Shown: positions 38,896-46,572 of the stretch, in pieces
Layout: every line of letters begins with the position of its first letter
How positions within the stretch are numbered: the stretch's first letter is position 1
Made by a program: the position numbers and the translations under genes
Source of the DNA: a virus
Direction: 5' to 3' (one strand)
Virus record (IMG/VR): IMGVR_UViG_3300037042_001212
Location: 1 to 64,000 of that record
DNA: 64,000 bases
Notes under the pieces: model-generated
The model's database searches: none
The model's input: the letters and a program-made list of their open reading frames with translations, nothing else
Told to the model about the DNA's origin: nothing

Positions 38896-39319
38896 TGCTA
38901 TCTCCTAGTGGTAACTCACAGGTTACCCATCGAAAGTTATTGCCGTCACCGGCGAAGATTTTGGCCCAGCCTTTGCGCCCTGTGAATTCAATGGCGTCGC
39001 ACTGCGTATCCGTAGCCCAGCGGCGCAGTATCGCCAGCATGGGTTCTTTCCATCGTTCAAGCTCTTCACCCCCACAAAAGTGCATATTCAGCACCCGCTT
39101 GTTGGGGTATTCAGTGAACCCGGTCACCACAGCGCCATAGTAGGTCGGACCGTCGTCGAAGGCAACCCACAGGTGATGATCATCCCGCTGTGTTACAAGG
39201 TCAAAAATGTCCTCGTCGTGGAACCGCCCGTGAGTCTGCTTCGCCGCCATCTCCATGTAGGGCTTAACATACTCCCAGCAGCTATGGACGTGCCCCGGTG
39301 GCACCATACTTACTTTCAT
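38888..39319 (-). CDS. GNAT-like protein in T7 gp13 position
   Basis: This 143-residue protein has an acetyltransferase-like pattern: EYVKPYMEMAAKQTHGRFHD, DDHHLWVAFDDGPTYYGAVV (substrate strands), LNMHFCGGEELERW, and AIEFTGRKGWAKIF. In T7-like phages the corresponding internal virion protein A is a GNAT-fold protein, apparently without an acetyl-CoA site. I see no clear Q/R-x-x-G-x-G/A acetyl-CoA loop here, so it may be structural. It overlaps both neighbours by 4-8 bases. Confidence 0.72.
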   Translation of the reverse strand: MKVSMVPPGHVHSCWEYVKPYMEMAAKQTHGRFHDEDIFDLVTQRDDHHLWVAFDDGPTYYGAVVTGFTEYPNKRVLNMHFCGGEELERWKEPMLAILRRWATDTQCDAIEFTGRKGWAKIFAGDGNNFRWVTCELPLGDSNG

Positions 39320-40545
39320 GCGGCACGGCGCTTCGCGTCTTGCTCGGCTTGGCGCATCAGGGCATACAACCGCTTCGCCCCGCCAGCCTGTTTGACACGT
39401 TTCCTCGGTACATAAGCTTCGCCGTTGGACACTTTGGCAGGCCGCACCCCGTCGATCGTCGTTGGAATAGAGTCGCTGGTACCAGTTCCCGGGCCCCTGA
39501 TGGGGATCGCCCCAAGACCGGCAGCAGCTTCACGTTGCCCACCCATGCCATCCACCGCCTTCTTGGTGAGAACGAAACCGCCATCCTCGAGCTCCGGCAC
39601 GGAGTGCATCTCACCACCCTTGGCAGCATAGGTTGGCTGCAGGGTGCCGTAGTCAGTGAAAAGGTTACGCTCGGGGTCGTAGGGCCGACGGACAGGGCCG
39701 GAGAGTCTGGCTGTTGAACGCGGTTCCTGCGGCATCTCGGGGAGTCCGGGCTGGTCAAACGCACCTACCATGCCAAGAGCGCCAAGACCCGCAGCACCCT
39801 TGCTCATGCCGGTTGGGAACTGCTGGCCGAGGGCATCCGTGAAGGATGGTTTGGAGTAGGTTTCCATCCCCGGGCTGCGAGCACCAATAGCCCCGTCAAT
39901 AGCGTATGGATCGACGGCTGTGGCGGCAGGTTGGGCCAAAGTAGGCACACTGGCCAAATTCGGGTTTGTGGACATTGCGTTGGTGATGCCAGATGTGCGG
40001 GCGGCGGATTCAGCTGCGTTCAACGCTTCAATCTGGGAGGCGTTACCCCCCGAGAGCCCGACATCAGCCATCCCAGCACCAGCAGCCTCAGTACCCCCAA
40101 ACAACCCTGACTGCATACCCGCACCCATACCGCCGCCGACGCCGTAGCCACCAAGCCCACCCATCAACGCACCCTGTAACCGGTTCTCTTTGTTGGTTAG
40201 CGCCCCTGTCGCGGCTCCAGCCAGAGCCCCTGTTTGTGCGGCAGTCAACCCCATAAGTCCTGCTGTACCAGCAGCACCAGTAACAGCACCCGCAGCAGCA
40301 GCACCCGGAGCAGCAGCTAAAGCAGCGCCACCCGTAAAATAGACCGCAGCCGCAGCCGCGATAGCGGGGAGGATGTTCTTCAGGAACCCAGCCTCTGCAA
40401 GTCCGGTATGTGGGTTGATGGTCAAAGAGCCGCCGTGAGCGAGCGCAATAGCTTGAAGACCTCGCACCTCGCCGGGGGTCATGTGAACAAGCATTTTGTC
40501 TTCGCCACGACCGAGGGCGGCAAGTCCGGCAGCAGTTCGTTTCAT
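39316..40545 (-). CDS. Ala/Gly-rich virion protein with hydrophobic N-terminus
   Basis: The 409-residue product begins MKRTAAGLAALGRGEDKMLV and HMTPGEVRGLQAIALAHGG. A long Ala/Gly hydrophobic block (about 54-130, including AAAAAVYFTGGAALAA) follows, then an acidic/Ser middle, and AAKGGEMHSVPELEDGGFVL near the C-terminus. The HMTPGEV and GGFVLTKKA motifs are typical of phage virion proteins adjoining tail genes. It may be an internal core or pilot protein. Starts have a GAGGG ribosome site. Confidence 0.7.
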   Translation of the reverse strand: MKRTAAGLAALGRGEDKMLVHMTPGEVRGLQAIALAHGGSLTINPHTGLAEAGFLKNILPAIAAAAAVYFTGGAALAAAPGAAAAGAVTGAAGTAGLMGLTAAQTGALAGAATGALTNKENRLQGALMGGLGGYGVGGGMGAGMQSGLFGGTEAAGAGMADVGLSGGNASQIEALNAAESAARTSGITNAMSTNPNLASVPTLAQPAATAVDPYAIDGAIGARSPGMETYSKPSFTDALGQQFPTGMSKGAAGLGALGMVGAFDQPGLPEMPQEPRSTARLSGPVRRPYDPERNLFTDYGTLQPTYAAKGGEMHSVPELEDGGFVLTKKAVDGMGGQREAAAGLGAIPIRGPGTGTSDSIPTTIDGVRPAKVSNGEAYVPRKRVKQAGGAKRLYALMRQAEQDAKRRAA

Positions 40546-40575
40546 AGGTAAACCCTCAAGATTTTTAACATATTA

Positions 40576-41229
40576 TCACGCGTAGATACTCGAAACCACA
40601 TCCGAAACCCGGGTGGCAGTTAGGATCACCGAAGGCACAGCTGGACGGGTTGGGCTTGTGCCTGCAACGTAGTGTTCGATCCGAGCGTCAACGCTTGTGG
40701 TATTCCACATCAGCTGGATGTAGTCGGCAGCTTGAACGGTAACCAAGAAATTCAGAGCCGCAACGATGTGGTACGGATCACCGACTCCTTTTCTGGCGGC
40801 AAGGCCAAACCGGCTGTTTGAGTTGGCGATGTCCGTCCCGTTCTTCCGGAACCAGATGTCAATGTCCTGCGGAGCAGTTGATAGGCTAGACAGTTGTATG
40901 CTGAACTGAATGTTGTATACCCCGGCATCTGCAAAGGTAAGCTGCGAGGAACTTGCAATCGATACCCCCTGCGAGATATCAGTGGTGTTCAGCGTTATTG
41001 CATAGGCCACCGTGGTGCTGACAGCGGTCTGATCCGTGGTGTCGTAGAACGACCCGTAGGAAAACGTCAGGTAGTCTCCACCTTTCGGGCCAAATACCGC
41101 CTGCAACGCATTGTCCAGCGTGTTGAAGTAGACCCGAAGCTCCCGGTAGGTCTGGTCGTAGTAACGCGCCTCATACTCCTGCGGCGCATTGATTAGGTTT
41201 GGAGCCTTGGTGGCGCGGAGGACAGCCAT
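40576..41229 (-). CDS. Tail/fibre protein with C1q-like beta sandwich
   Basis: The 217-residue product starts with helical N-terminal DQTYRELRVYFNTLDNALQA, a module found in podovirus fibres and collars. A beta-rich domain follows, with FADAGVYNIQFSIQLSS and DIDIWFRKNGTDIANSN, the pattern of C1q/TNF-like sandwiches used as carbohydrate-binding or trimer tips. It overlaps the nozzle-like gene by one base (TAATG). It probably decorates the tail as receptor-binding or stabilising protein. Confidence 0.75.
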   Translation of the reverse strand: MAVLRATKAPNLINAPQEYEARYYDQTYRELRVYFNTLDNALQAVFGPKGGDYLTFSYGSFYDTTDQTAVSTTVAYAITLNTTDISQGVSIASSSQLTFADAGVYNIQFSIQLSSLSTAPQDIDIWFRKNGTDIANSNSRFGLAARKGVGDPYHIVAALNFLVTVQAADYIQLMWNTTSVDARIEHYVAGTSPTRPAVPSVILTATRVSDVVSSIYA

Positions 41230-43376
41230 TACTTGCGACCGTCAGGGCGAATATCTACACGCGGCACACCCAGTTGCCATGCCACACCCTGCTCCGTTGA
41301 CCTGATCTCAAACGACATCTGACGGCCCCGCACCCTCGTGTAGACCTGACCCGTGTATTGCTGCACGGCGTATACCCGCTCTGTGTTGTAACTCTGGGCG
41401 CTGGTGACATCCGGCGAGCTTGGTGTTCCATATGCCGAGCCTGAGAACTGCCGGGGTTTGCATACCATCGTCACTGCGGGGTAGTTCGGTGCCGGAGTTG
41501 TAGAGCCGTCGAACGTCAGGTCGGGGATAATCCGCCAGACAAACCCAAAGTTGTGGCCATCACCAATGTCAAAGTCCGAAGAACTGACATACGCCTCAAT
41601 CGGGACGGCGGTGGGGGTAGTCAAGTCATCGTTGCCAGACTCGTGGAACATAACCTGATTAGGTATCACCAACCCTGCCGTTGAGTAGGCAACATGGGAG
41701 GCAGCGGTAGTGCTGTTTAAACCGCGAGTACAGCCGCTTAAAGCCGTGGTCGTCCGGCTGGTGTAAGAGATTTGCTCGCTATCAATGAGCACAACACCAA
41801 CGTATGGGTAGGAGGCGCAGTCAATGACGTTCAGCGTGGTATCCGTGGATAGAGCTGCGGCGGACAGGTAGGTCGTCCGGACACTGAACGAAGCCATCGG
41901 GCGCTGACGCAGGGGAGAGTCCAGCCACGCTGCTCGGTTCATTAGGCCGTAATACCACGCGTTGTCGAGGTAGTTGTAGATGACGTAACTATCATTCACA
42001 TTGCTGCCAGCGGAAGGGTAGTGCCACCAGACCTCACTGTATTGCTCGTTGCCACCGGCAATCACCTGAAAGCTCTGGTCGAAGTTGAAGTTGTCAAAGA
42101 CGTATTGCCGCACTGTGCAGGGGAGCGTTTGGACACGACCGTCGTACATATAGAACTTGTCCACACCCATCCAGAACATCAGGTTGCTCGCGCCCACTAC
42201 TGCGTTGGGGGAAGCAATTGATATCCCATCCATTAGCAGGTTCACACCCCAGACATAGGGTGGCCCAAGATACTGCATGGAGTAGATGGCACTGTCAGAC
42301 CAGACCACAAACTCCTGCCGACCATGCCTTCCCGTGACCAACTGGGAGCCGTGCGAGAAGCGAAGCTCACCAGCCTGATTGTCCGCAGCAGGAACCCACT
42401 GGTAGATGTTCTCTTGGTCAGACCAGCGCACCAACATAGGGTCAAAAGTTGTCTCAGCGTCCAATGGATCATATGGGTTAGCGCCGATACAAATACCAAA
42501 ACGCTGAACACCGGAAGTATGAATCTCGTAAACCCTGTTGGGGACAAACGTACCGCCGTAACCTGCTGCGGTAGCAAGACTCTCCAGCGTTACCGCCCGA
42601 GGCGGTGCGGTAGTTGTATCCGCAGCCCAGTAGTAGATAGCGCCTTCCCGGATAGCTGATATCAAGTCCTGCCCGTAGTTATCGAGCGACCACAGACGTA
42701 GCTGAGTTGTTTCTTGAACAATGGCAGTCCCGGAATACTCTTCGCCCCAGCCATCTCGACTCCACGGGCCGGTGCCCCAGCCTGTGCCAACCGATGCAAC
42801 CGAGTTGCCGGAGTTCACCTGATAGGCGGCGCTCACTACAGCACCACCACCAGAACCAGTTGCGGCGGCGGCGGTCGGGAGGATGATCTGGTAGCTGTTC
42901 GCATTAACAACAACGACCACCTCAAACTCAGCGTTGAAGGCGGTGTAGTTTGCCCCGGTTGCGCCAGAGAACGTCACATAAGTGCCGACGGTTACGCCGT
43001 GCGCGGTGTCTGTTACGACTGCCAGCTTGGAGCCGTTGGTTATAGCAAATGGGTTGTTGTTGATCGTGCTGGTGTCCCGGATCGGGGTGATGTCATAGTA
43101 AGCCCCGCCATTCTCGACGTAGAGCTTCTGTTCCGTCCCCAGAGCCAGCAGGTTGCTACTGTTCAGTGTGATCCAGTTCCACAGGTTACGGCACACACCT
43201 TTAAACGTGTTGGCCGTGCCCGACACGAAAGCCGCGAAGTTCTGCCAGCCACCGATCTTCTCCGGGAACCCAGAGCGGAAGCGAATCTTGTCCCCGTCGT
43301 ACCAACCCCCCTCACCGGCGTAGTTGGTGTTCTCTCTGTTGATCCCGGGCTTGAACTGGAGTTTGGATAATGGCAC
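41229..43376 (-). CDS. Tail nozzle / stabilisation protein-like
   Basis: The 715-residue beta-rich protein begins MPLSKLQFKPGINRENTNYA then GGWYDGDKIRFRSGFPEKIG. This N-terminus is characteristic of P22 gp10/T7 gp12-like nozzle or tail-stabilisation proteins in many podovirus-like genomes. Internal segments such as FWMGVDKFYMYDGRVQTLPC and WWHYPSAGSNVNDSYVIYNY fit a beta-propeller-like fold. Together with the adaptor-like proteins at 51889 and 53333 it would form the short tail tube. Confidence 0.83.
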   Translation of the reverse strand: MPLSKLQFKPGINRENTNYAGEGGWYDGDKIRFRSGFPEKIGGWQNFAAFVSGTANTFKGVCRNLWNWITLNSSNLLALGTEQKLYVENGGAYYDITPIRDTSTINNNPFAITNGSKLAVVTDTAHGVTVGTYVTFSGATGANYTAFNAEFEVVVVVNANSYQIILPTAAAATGSGGGAVVSAAYQVNSGNSVASVGTGWGTGPWSRDGWGEEYSGTAIVQETTQLRLWSLDNYGQDLISAIREGAIYYWAADTTTAPPRAVTLESLATAAGYGGTFVPNRVYEIHTSGVQRFGICIGANPYDPLDAETTFDPMLVRWSDQENIYQWVPAADNQAGELRFSHGSQLVTGRHGRQEFVVWSDSAIYSMQYLGPPYVWGVNLLMDGISIASPNAVVGASNLMFWMGVDKFYMYDGRVQTLPCTVRQYVFDNFNFDQSFQVIAGGNEQYSEVWWHYPSAGSNVNDSYVIYNYLDNAWYYGLMNRAAWLDSPLRQRPMASFSVRTTYLSAAALSTDTTLNVIDCASYPYVGVVLIDSEQISYTSRTTTALSGCTRGLNSTTAASHVAYSTAGLVIPNQVMFHESGNDDLTTPTAVPIEAYVSSSDFDIGDGHNFGFVWRIIPDLTFDGSTTPAPNYPAVTMVCKPRQFSGSAYGTPSSPDVTSAQSYNTERVYAVQQYTGQVYTRVRGRQMSFEIRSTEQGVAWQLGVPRVDIRPDGRK

Positions 43377-43386
43377 GTTTAAACTC

Positions 43387-43827
43387 TCACGAGAAAGGGC
43401 GGACGCCCTGCTTGTCGATAATCAACCGGGAATTGCGCGGTTGGGCTCCTTCAAGGCTCGGCACCGAGATATGCGTCCATGAATCAAACTCAAGGATGAT
43501 CTGGTCGAACGGGACTTCCGCCTTGATACAAGCCTCCACAACCTCGCGGGGCTTCATGCCCGGCACCCGGATATCGGCAGCACATCCAATCCGGTGCTGG
43601 CTGCTGTCTTTGGAACCTACGGAGTCGTTCACCTTCTTCGACCGGAAGCCGGAATTGATCATGATCGGCTTGCCCCCCAAGGCCGTCTTAACCTGTTGCA
43701 AAAGGATAGCCAATCGATTCAGGTTCGCCGTTTCCTGCTCGTTGGGGGTGTTGTCCCATCCGTTGCGATCCGCAGCCTCTGAGCGCGTCAGTTCCTCAAG
43801 AGAGAAGTTTGCCGTCAGTTGGGTCAT
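43387..43827 (-). CDS. Endolysin, M15 peptidase (D-Ala-D-Ala carboxypeptidase family)
   Basis: The 146-residue enzyme starts FSLEELTRSEAADRNGWDNT, the usual N-terminus of phage M15A peptidases. Metal and catalytic residues are in SSQHRIGCAADIRV (H and D) and FDSWTHISV (second His). IMINSGFRSKKVN supplies the Arg/Ser part of the active site. It cleaves the peptide part of peptidoglycan at lysis. It has no signal peptide, so it depends on the holin encoded next (43824-44297, ATGA overlap). Confidence 0.93.
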   Translation of the reverse strand: MTQLTANFSLEELTRSEAADRNGWDNTPNEQETANLNRLAILLQQVKTALGGKPIMINSGFRSKKVNDSVGSKDSSQHRIGCAADIRVPGMKPREVVEACIKAEVPFDQIILEFDSWTHISVPSLEGAQPRNSRLIIDKQGVRPFS

Positions 43828-44297
43828 TTCTTGTCCTTCTCCTTGCTACCAATCGAAGAGCCAAGCCAGAAGTTCAGCATCGTTGCAATCACGGTTCCAA
43901 GCAGGAAGCCGAGGATGGTGTCTGCGAACCTTACGTTGTTGGCAGGAATTTCGCTGAACGTCACAAAGCCAATATAAATAACGGCTGCAGCACTCCAAAA
44001 CATCGTCAGATACATGACGAACCGCTTGGAGAATTTGTCGTCTTGTTGCAGAGCAATCTTCTGCATATCCCGAGCATCGGCAGTGTTCTTATTGCTTTGC
44101 TCGATCATGAATTCTTCGTGCTTCATAGCGGCCTGCTTTGTGGCCTCAATCTCCTGCGGACTCATGTCAGGCTTTAGCTCAACACCGAGCTTATCGCTAA
44201 CGTAATCAATGCCCTTATCAACCACAGCCTGCGCCACTTTAGGCAGGTTGTTCTGCAACAGCATACTGACAACGCCAGAGATAAGAGCCGGGATCAT
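43824..44297 (-). CDS. Holin-like membrane protein (GTA/3TM type)
   Basis: The 157-residue protein has a hydrophobic N-terminus MIPALISGVVSMLLQ, a charged helical middle (EIEATKQAAMKHEEFMIEQS), and two C-terminal membrane segments, VMYLTMFWSAAAVIYIGFV and ADTILGFLLGTVIATMLNFW, then a basic end KEKDKK. This layout is that of holins of the gene-transfer-agent/3TM class. It overlaps the endolysin start and the spanin-like gene stop by 4 bases each, forming a lysis cassette. Confidence 0.82.
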   Translation of the reverse strand: MIPALISGVVSMLLQNNLPKVAQAVVDKGIDYVSDKLGVELKPDMSPQEIEATKQAAMKHEEFMIEQSNKNTADARDMQKIALQQDDKFSKRFVMYLTMFWSAAAVIYIGFVTFSEIPANNVRFADTILGFLLGTVIATMLNFWLGSSIGSKEKDKK

Positions 44298-44557
44298 TTT
44301 GCTTTCTGCCTTTCTTCAGTCATTCGGGTTCGCACATGAAGTTCGTGAAGTTCTTTAAATACTTCTTCCTTGAGTTTGTGCCGCGCTTCTGCGGACAACG
44401 GACTATCGGTAGGAACGCCAGCGGGCGTAATCAGTGCGGGCATCTGCCCTTCGATCTTGGTCAGTCGCGTATTAAAAGAGCTAACTTCCCCCAGCAGCCA
44501 TGCCAACGAGGCCACCACTATGGGGATTACAGCCTTCAGTACGTCAGACCAGTTCAT
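44294..44557 (-). CDS. Rz/i-spanin-like small membrane protein
   Basis: The 87-residue product has one N-terminal transmembrane helix (VLKAVIPIVVASLAWLLGEV, residues about 6-25) and then a charged, partly coiled periplasmic part (LKEEVFKELHELHVRTRMTE). This is the shape of an inner-membrane spanin or a small lysis accessory protein. It is coupled to the holin by ATGA. No separate o-spanin lipoprotein was recognised, so the spanin role is a guess from shape and position. Confidence 0.7.
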   Translation of the reverse strand: MNWSDVLKAVIPIVVASLAWLLGEVSSFNTRLTKIEGQMPALITPAGVPTDSPLSAEARHKLKEEVFKELHELHVRTRMTEERQKAK

Positions 44558-44773
44558 TTAACCTTCTACCGAAGAACCACTAAACGGAATCTCGGAGAAC
44601 GCTGCGCCAGCGAAAGCCCCAGACGAATTATCCGATGGGTATACCTGACTCCATACTCCGCTCTGCTTGATGTAAATGGCTGCTGGGGACTTCCAAGTGC
44701 CCGCGTCCTTTACATAGGCTTGAACCACGGGCTTGAAGACTCCGCCTTGCTTTACGGAGATGGAACGCGGCAT
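44558..44773 (-). CDS. Small virion protein ending in an AFS-PFS motif
   Basis: The start at the ATG 44771-44773 overlaps the upstream stop (TAATG), and the longer frame upstream is a shadow. The 71-residue product is MPRSISVKQGGVFKPVVQAY then WKSPAAIYIKQSGVWSQVYP, and ends with AFAGAAFSEIPFSGSSVEG. That end matches the AFSxxPFS modules that occur seven times in the 1147-residue repeat protein at 46573. The VKQGG..KPV...YVK..G.WK segments are like small tail-tip domains. It is probably a tail-fibre component or chaperone. Confidence 0.72.
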   Translation of the reverse strand: MPRSISVKQGGVFKPVVQAYVKDAGTWKSPAAIYIKQSGVWSQVYPSDNSSGAFAGAAFSEIPFSGSSVEG

Positions 44774-45405
44774 TACGAAGCAACCCGGTACCAGATGTCT
44801 CCATCGGCACCACCAGTCGGAGTGCTTGTTGACACCGTTCTCGTTCCGTAGCCGTTGGAGGTGGCAGTGGAGATGGTTATTGGCCACGCCCCGGTTGCGC
44901 CGGTTCCATCAAGAGCAGGAACCCCAAGGCTAGTCCGCGCATTTGCAGCGGTGGTAGCGCCCGTGCCGCCATACAGAACCGGAAGCTGGGATATTTGCGG
45001 AACAACATTGGTGCCATCGACGTAAACCACAAGGTATGTGCCGCTTGCTACGGTGACCCCGGTTCCCGCAGAGGTCTTGACGACAATGCTCTGGGAGCCT
45101 GTGGTGTTGTTGCGGATCAGATACGCTTTTTGAATCGTCGGGACAATCAGGTTCCGCGTAGTCGTGAGCGATCCAGTGGAGGTGACATTCAGTGCAAGGT
45201 TCCGTGCCACTTGCGTAGCATTGGAATCCGTCAGGGTGATCGTAAGGTCGGCATCGGTCGTGAAGTTCGGATTGCCGTAGCCCACAATGGCTTGCTCAAG
45301 CGCAGTACCAAGGTTGGCGTTGGTGGTAGTGCCCCAAGAGCCTGTCTGGTCACCGAGCGACATAAGCTCGATCTTGAGGTTAGTAGAGTAGGTCGATCCG
45401 GGCAT
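44773..45405 (-). CDS. Tail fibre-like protein
   Basis: The 210-residue product begins TYSTNLKIELMSLGDQTGSW and WGTTTNANLGTALEQAIVGY, a motif very common at the N-terminus of phage tail fibre or collar-attached proteins. VLYGGTGATTAANARTSLG in the middle is the typical repeat linker before a receptor-binding tip. The C-terminus is short (GGADGDIWYRVAS). It probably forms or anchors a side fibre. Confidence 0.78.
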   Translation of the reverse strand: MPGSTYSTNLKIELMSLGDQTGSWGTTTNANLGTALEQAIVGYGNPNFTTDADLTITLTDSNATQVARNLALNVTSTGSLTTTRNLIVPTIQKAYLIRNNTTGSQSIVVKTSAGTGVTVASGTYLVVYVDGTNVVPQISQLPVLYGGTGATTAANARTSLGVPALDGTGATGAWPITISTATSNGYGTRTVSTSTPTGGADGDIWYRVAS

Positions 45406-45432
45406 GTATTCCCCCGCCTTTATCTGATGTTT

Positions 45433-45678
45433 TTAAGGCCGCGGCGCATTAACAACTGGATTGATTTCCCCTAAAACCGTGTCATACCAAAATTGGTCGG
45501 CAACAACGGAAGGATCGCAATCTACCCAAAATAAAGGCTCGGATACTGGGAAATCAGTATCTGAAACTTCGCAAACCCTAGCACTATCCGGATAGGTCGC
45601 ATACACAGGTTCAAGCGGGGTTCCGCTCCAGTTTTCGACATACTGAACGGGAAAACGATTATCAATTAGTGCTTTCAT
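45433..45678 (-). CDS. Small tail-associated hypothetical protein
   Basis: The 81-residue acidic protein MKALIDNRFPVQYVENWSGT, with PLFWVDCDPSVVADQFWYDT and ending GEINPVVNAPRP, resembles small proteins between fibre genes that I have seen in phages of aquatic Proteobacteria. It could be a fibre chaperone or a short tip domain. No signal peptide or membrane segment is visible. Confidence 0.7.
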   Translation of the reverse strand: MKALIDNRFPVQYVENWSGTPLEPVYATYPDSARVCEVSDTDFPVSEPLFWVDCDPSVVADQFWYDTVLGEINPVVNAPRP

Positions 45679-45681
45679 GGG

Positions 45682-46563
45682 TTATCCAATATATTGAATG
45701 TAAACAGCGCCACCGGTGCCGCCAGAAGCATCGGATGCGGTAGTTCCACCAGCACCAGTTGCGCCGGGAACGCGGTTTAGAGCCGCAGTCCATGTTACAG
45801 CCGCCGTAGCAGATGCCCCATTTGCGCGTGCTGTCAAACCAACAAAGTCACCGCCAGCGCCATAAAGGACAGAACTGTTGGCAGTAACCCCGCTTGTGCC
45901 AGCGCCAGCCGCGCCATCAGCGCCGCTACTGTTTCCAGAAACTCCACCACTGCCCCCGGTTGCGGACAACAACGAGCCTAAAGAACTGGTTGCGCCAGCA
46001 CTACCGTTTGTTGATGCTGTATTTGTGCCTGCCCCGCCAGCGCCAACGGTTGCTACGTAGCCAGTGCCGGGAACTACTGTGTAAATGCCGACAGCAATTC
46101 CGCCAGCACCGCCACTGCCGCCGTTATTAGGGCCACCAGCATCATGGTTGCCACCACCGCCACCGCCGCCGATACAGATAACTTTGACTCTAGTAACTCC
46201 GGTAGGAGCAGTCCAAGTCGTTGCGCCAGAAGTGTATAGGTCGTATTGCGGCTGCTGCAGAGCTACACCAGCAGGAAATGTGCAGAATACGTCTTTGGTT
46301 CCGGCAGAAAAGTTCACCAGCGACCCGGAGTTCGATGACGACAAAACTGTGGTTCGAGACAGCGTGGTTCCAGACGAGGTGTAGGTTCCAATGCCAACCT
46401 CAAACTCTGATGTTCCTTGGCCAGCAATGCAGTAGTAGGTCTCGTTGGCGTTACCGATGACGGAGAACGATTGAAACCCAGTAGCCGCACCAGATAAAGT
46501 AACGGTTCCTGTGCTAGTAGTGGTGGTTGTCTCTTTAACTCGATCCTTCACGACGAATGCCAT
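45682..46563 (-). CDS. Glycine-rich tail fibre / adhesin tip
   Basis: The 293-residue protein has an N-terminal module DRVKETTTTTSTGTVTLSGA and GFQSFSVIGNANETYYCIAG, common at the front of phage fibre proteins. A C-terminal domain follows, starting VTRVKVICIGGGGGGGNHDA, that is Gly/Ala/Ser-rich, typical of glycine-rich receptor-binding tips made of polyglycine-II-like helices. It sits between the repeat adhesin and a small accessory gene. It probably contacts the host surface. Confidence 0.8.
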   Translation of the reverse strand: MAFVVKDRVKETTTTTSTGTVTLSGAATGFQSFSVIGNANETYYCIAGQGTSEFEVGIGTYTSSGTTLSRTTVLSSSNSGSLVNFSAGTKDVFCTFPAGVALQQPQYDLYTSGATTWTAPTGVTRVKVICIGGGGGGGNHDAGGPNNGGSGGAGGIAVGIYTVVPGTGYVATVGAGGAGTNTASTNGSAGATSSLGSLLSATGGSGGVSGNSSGADGAAGAGTSGVTANSSVLYGAGGDFVGLTARANGASATAAVTWTAALNRVPGATGAGGTTASDASGGTGGAVYIQYIG

Positions 46564-46572
46564 ACTATCTCC

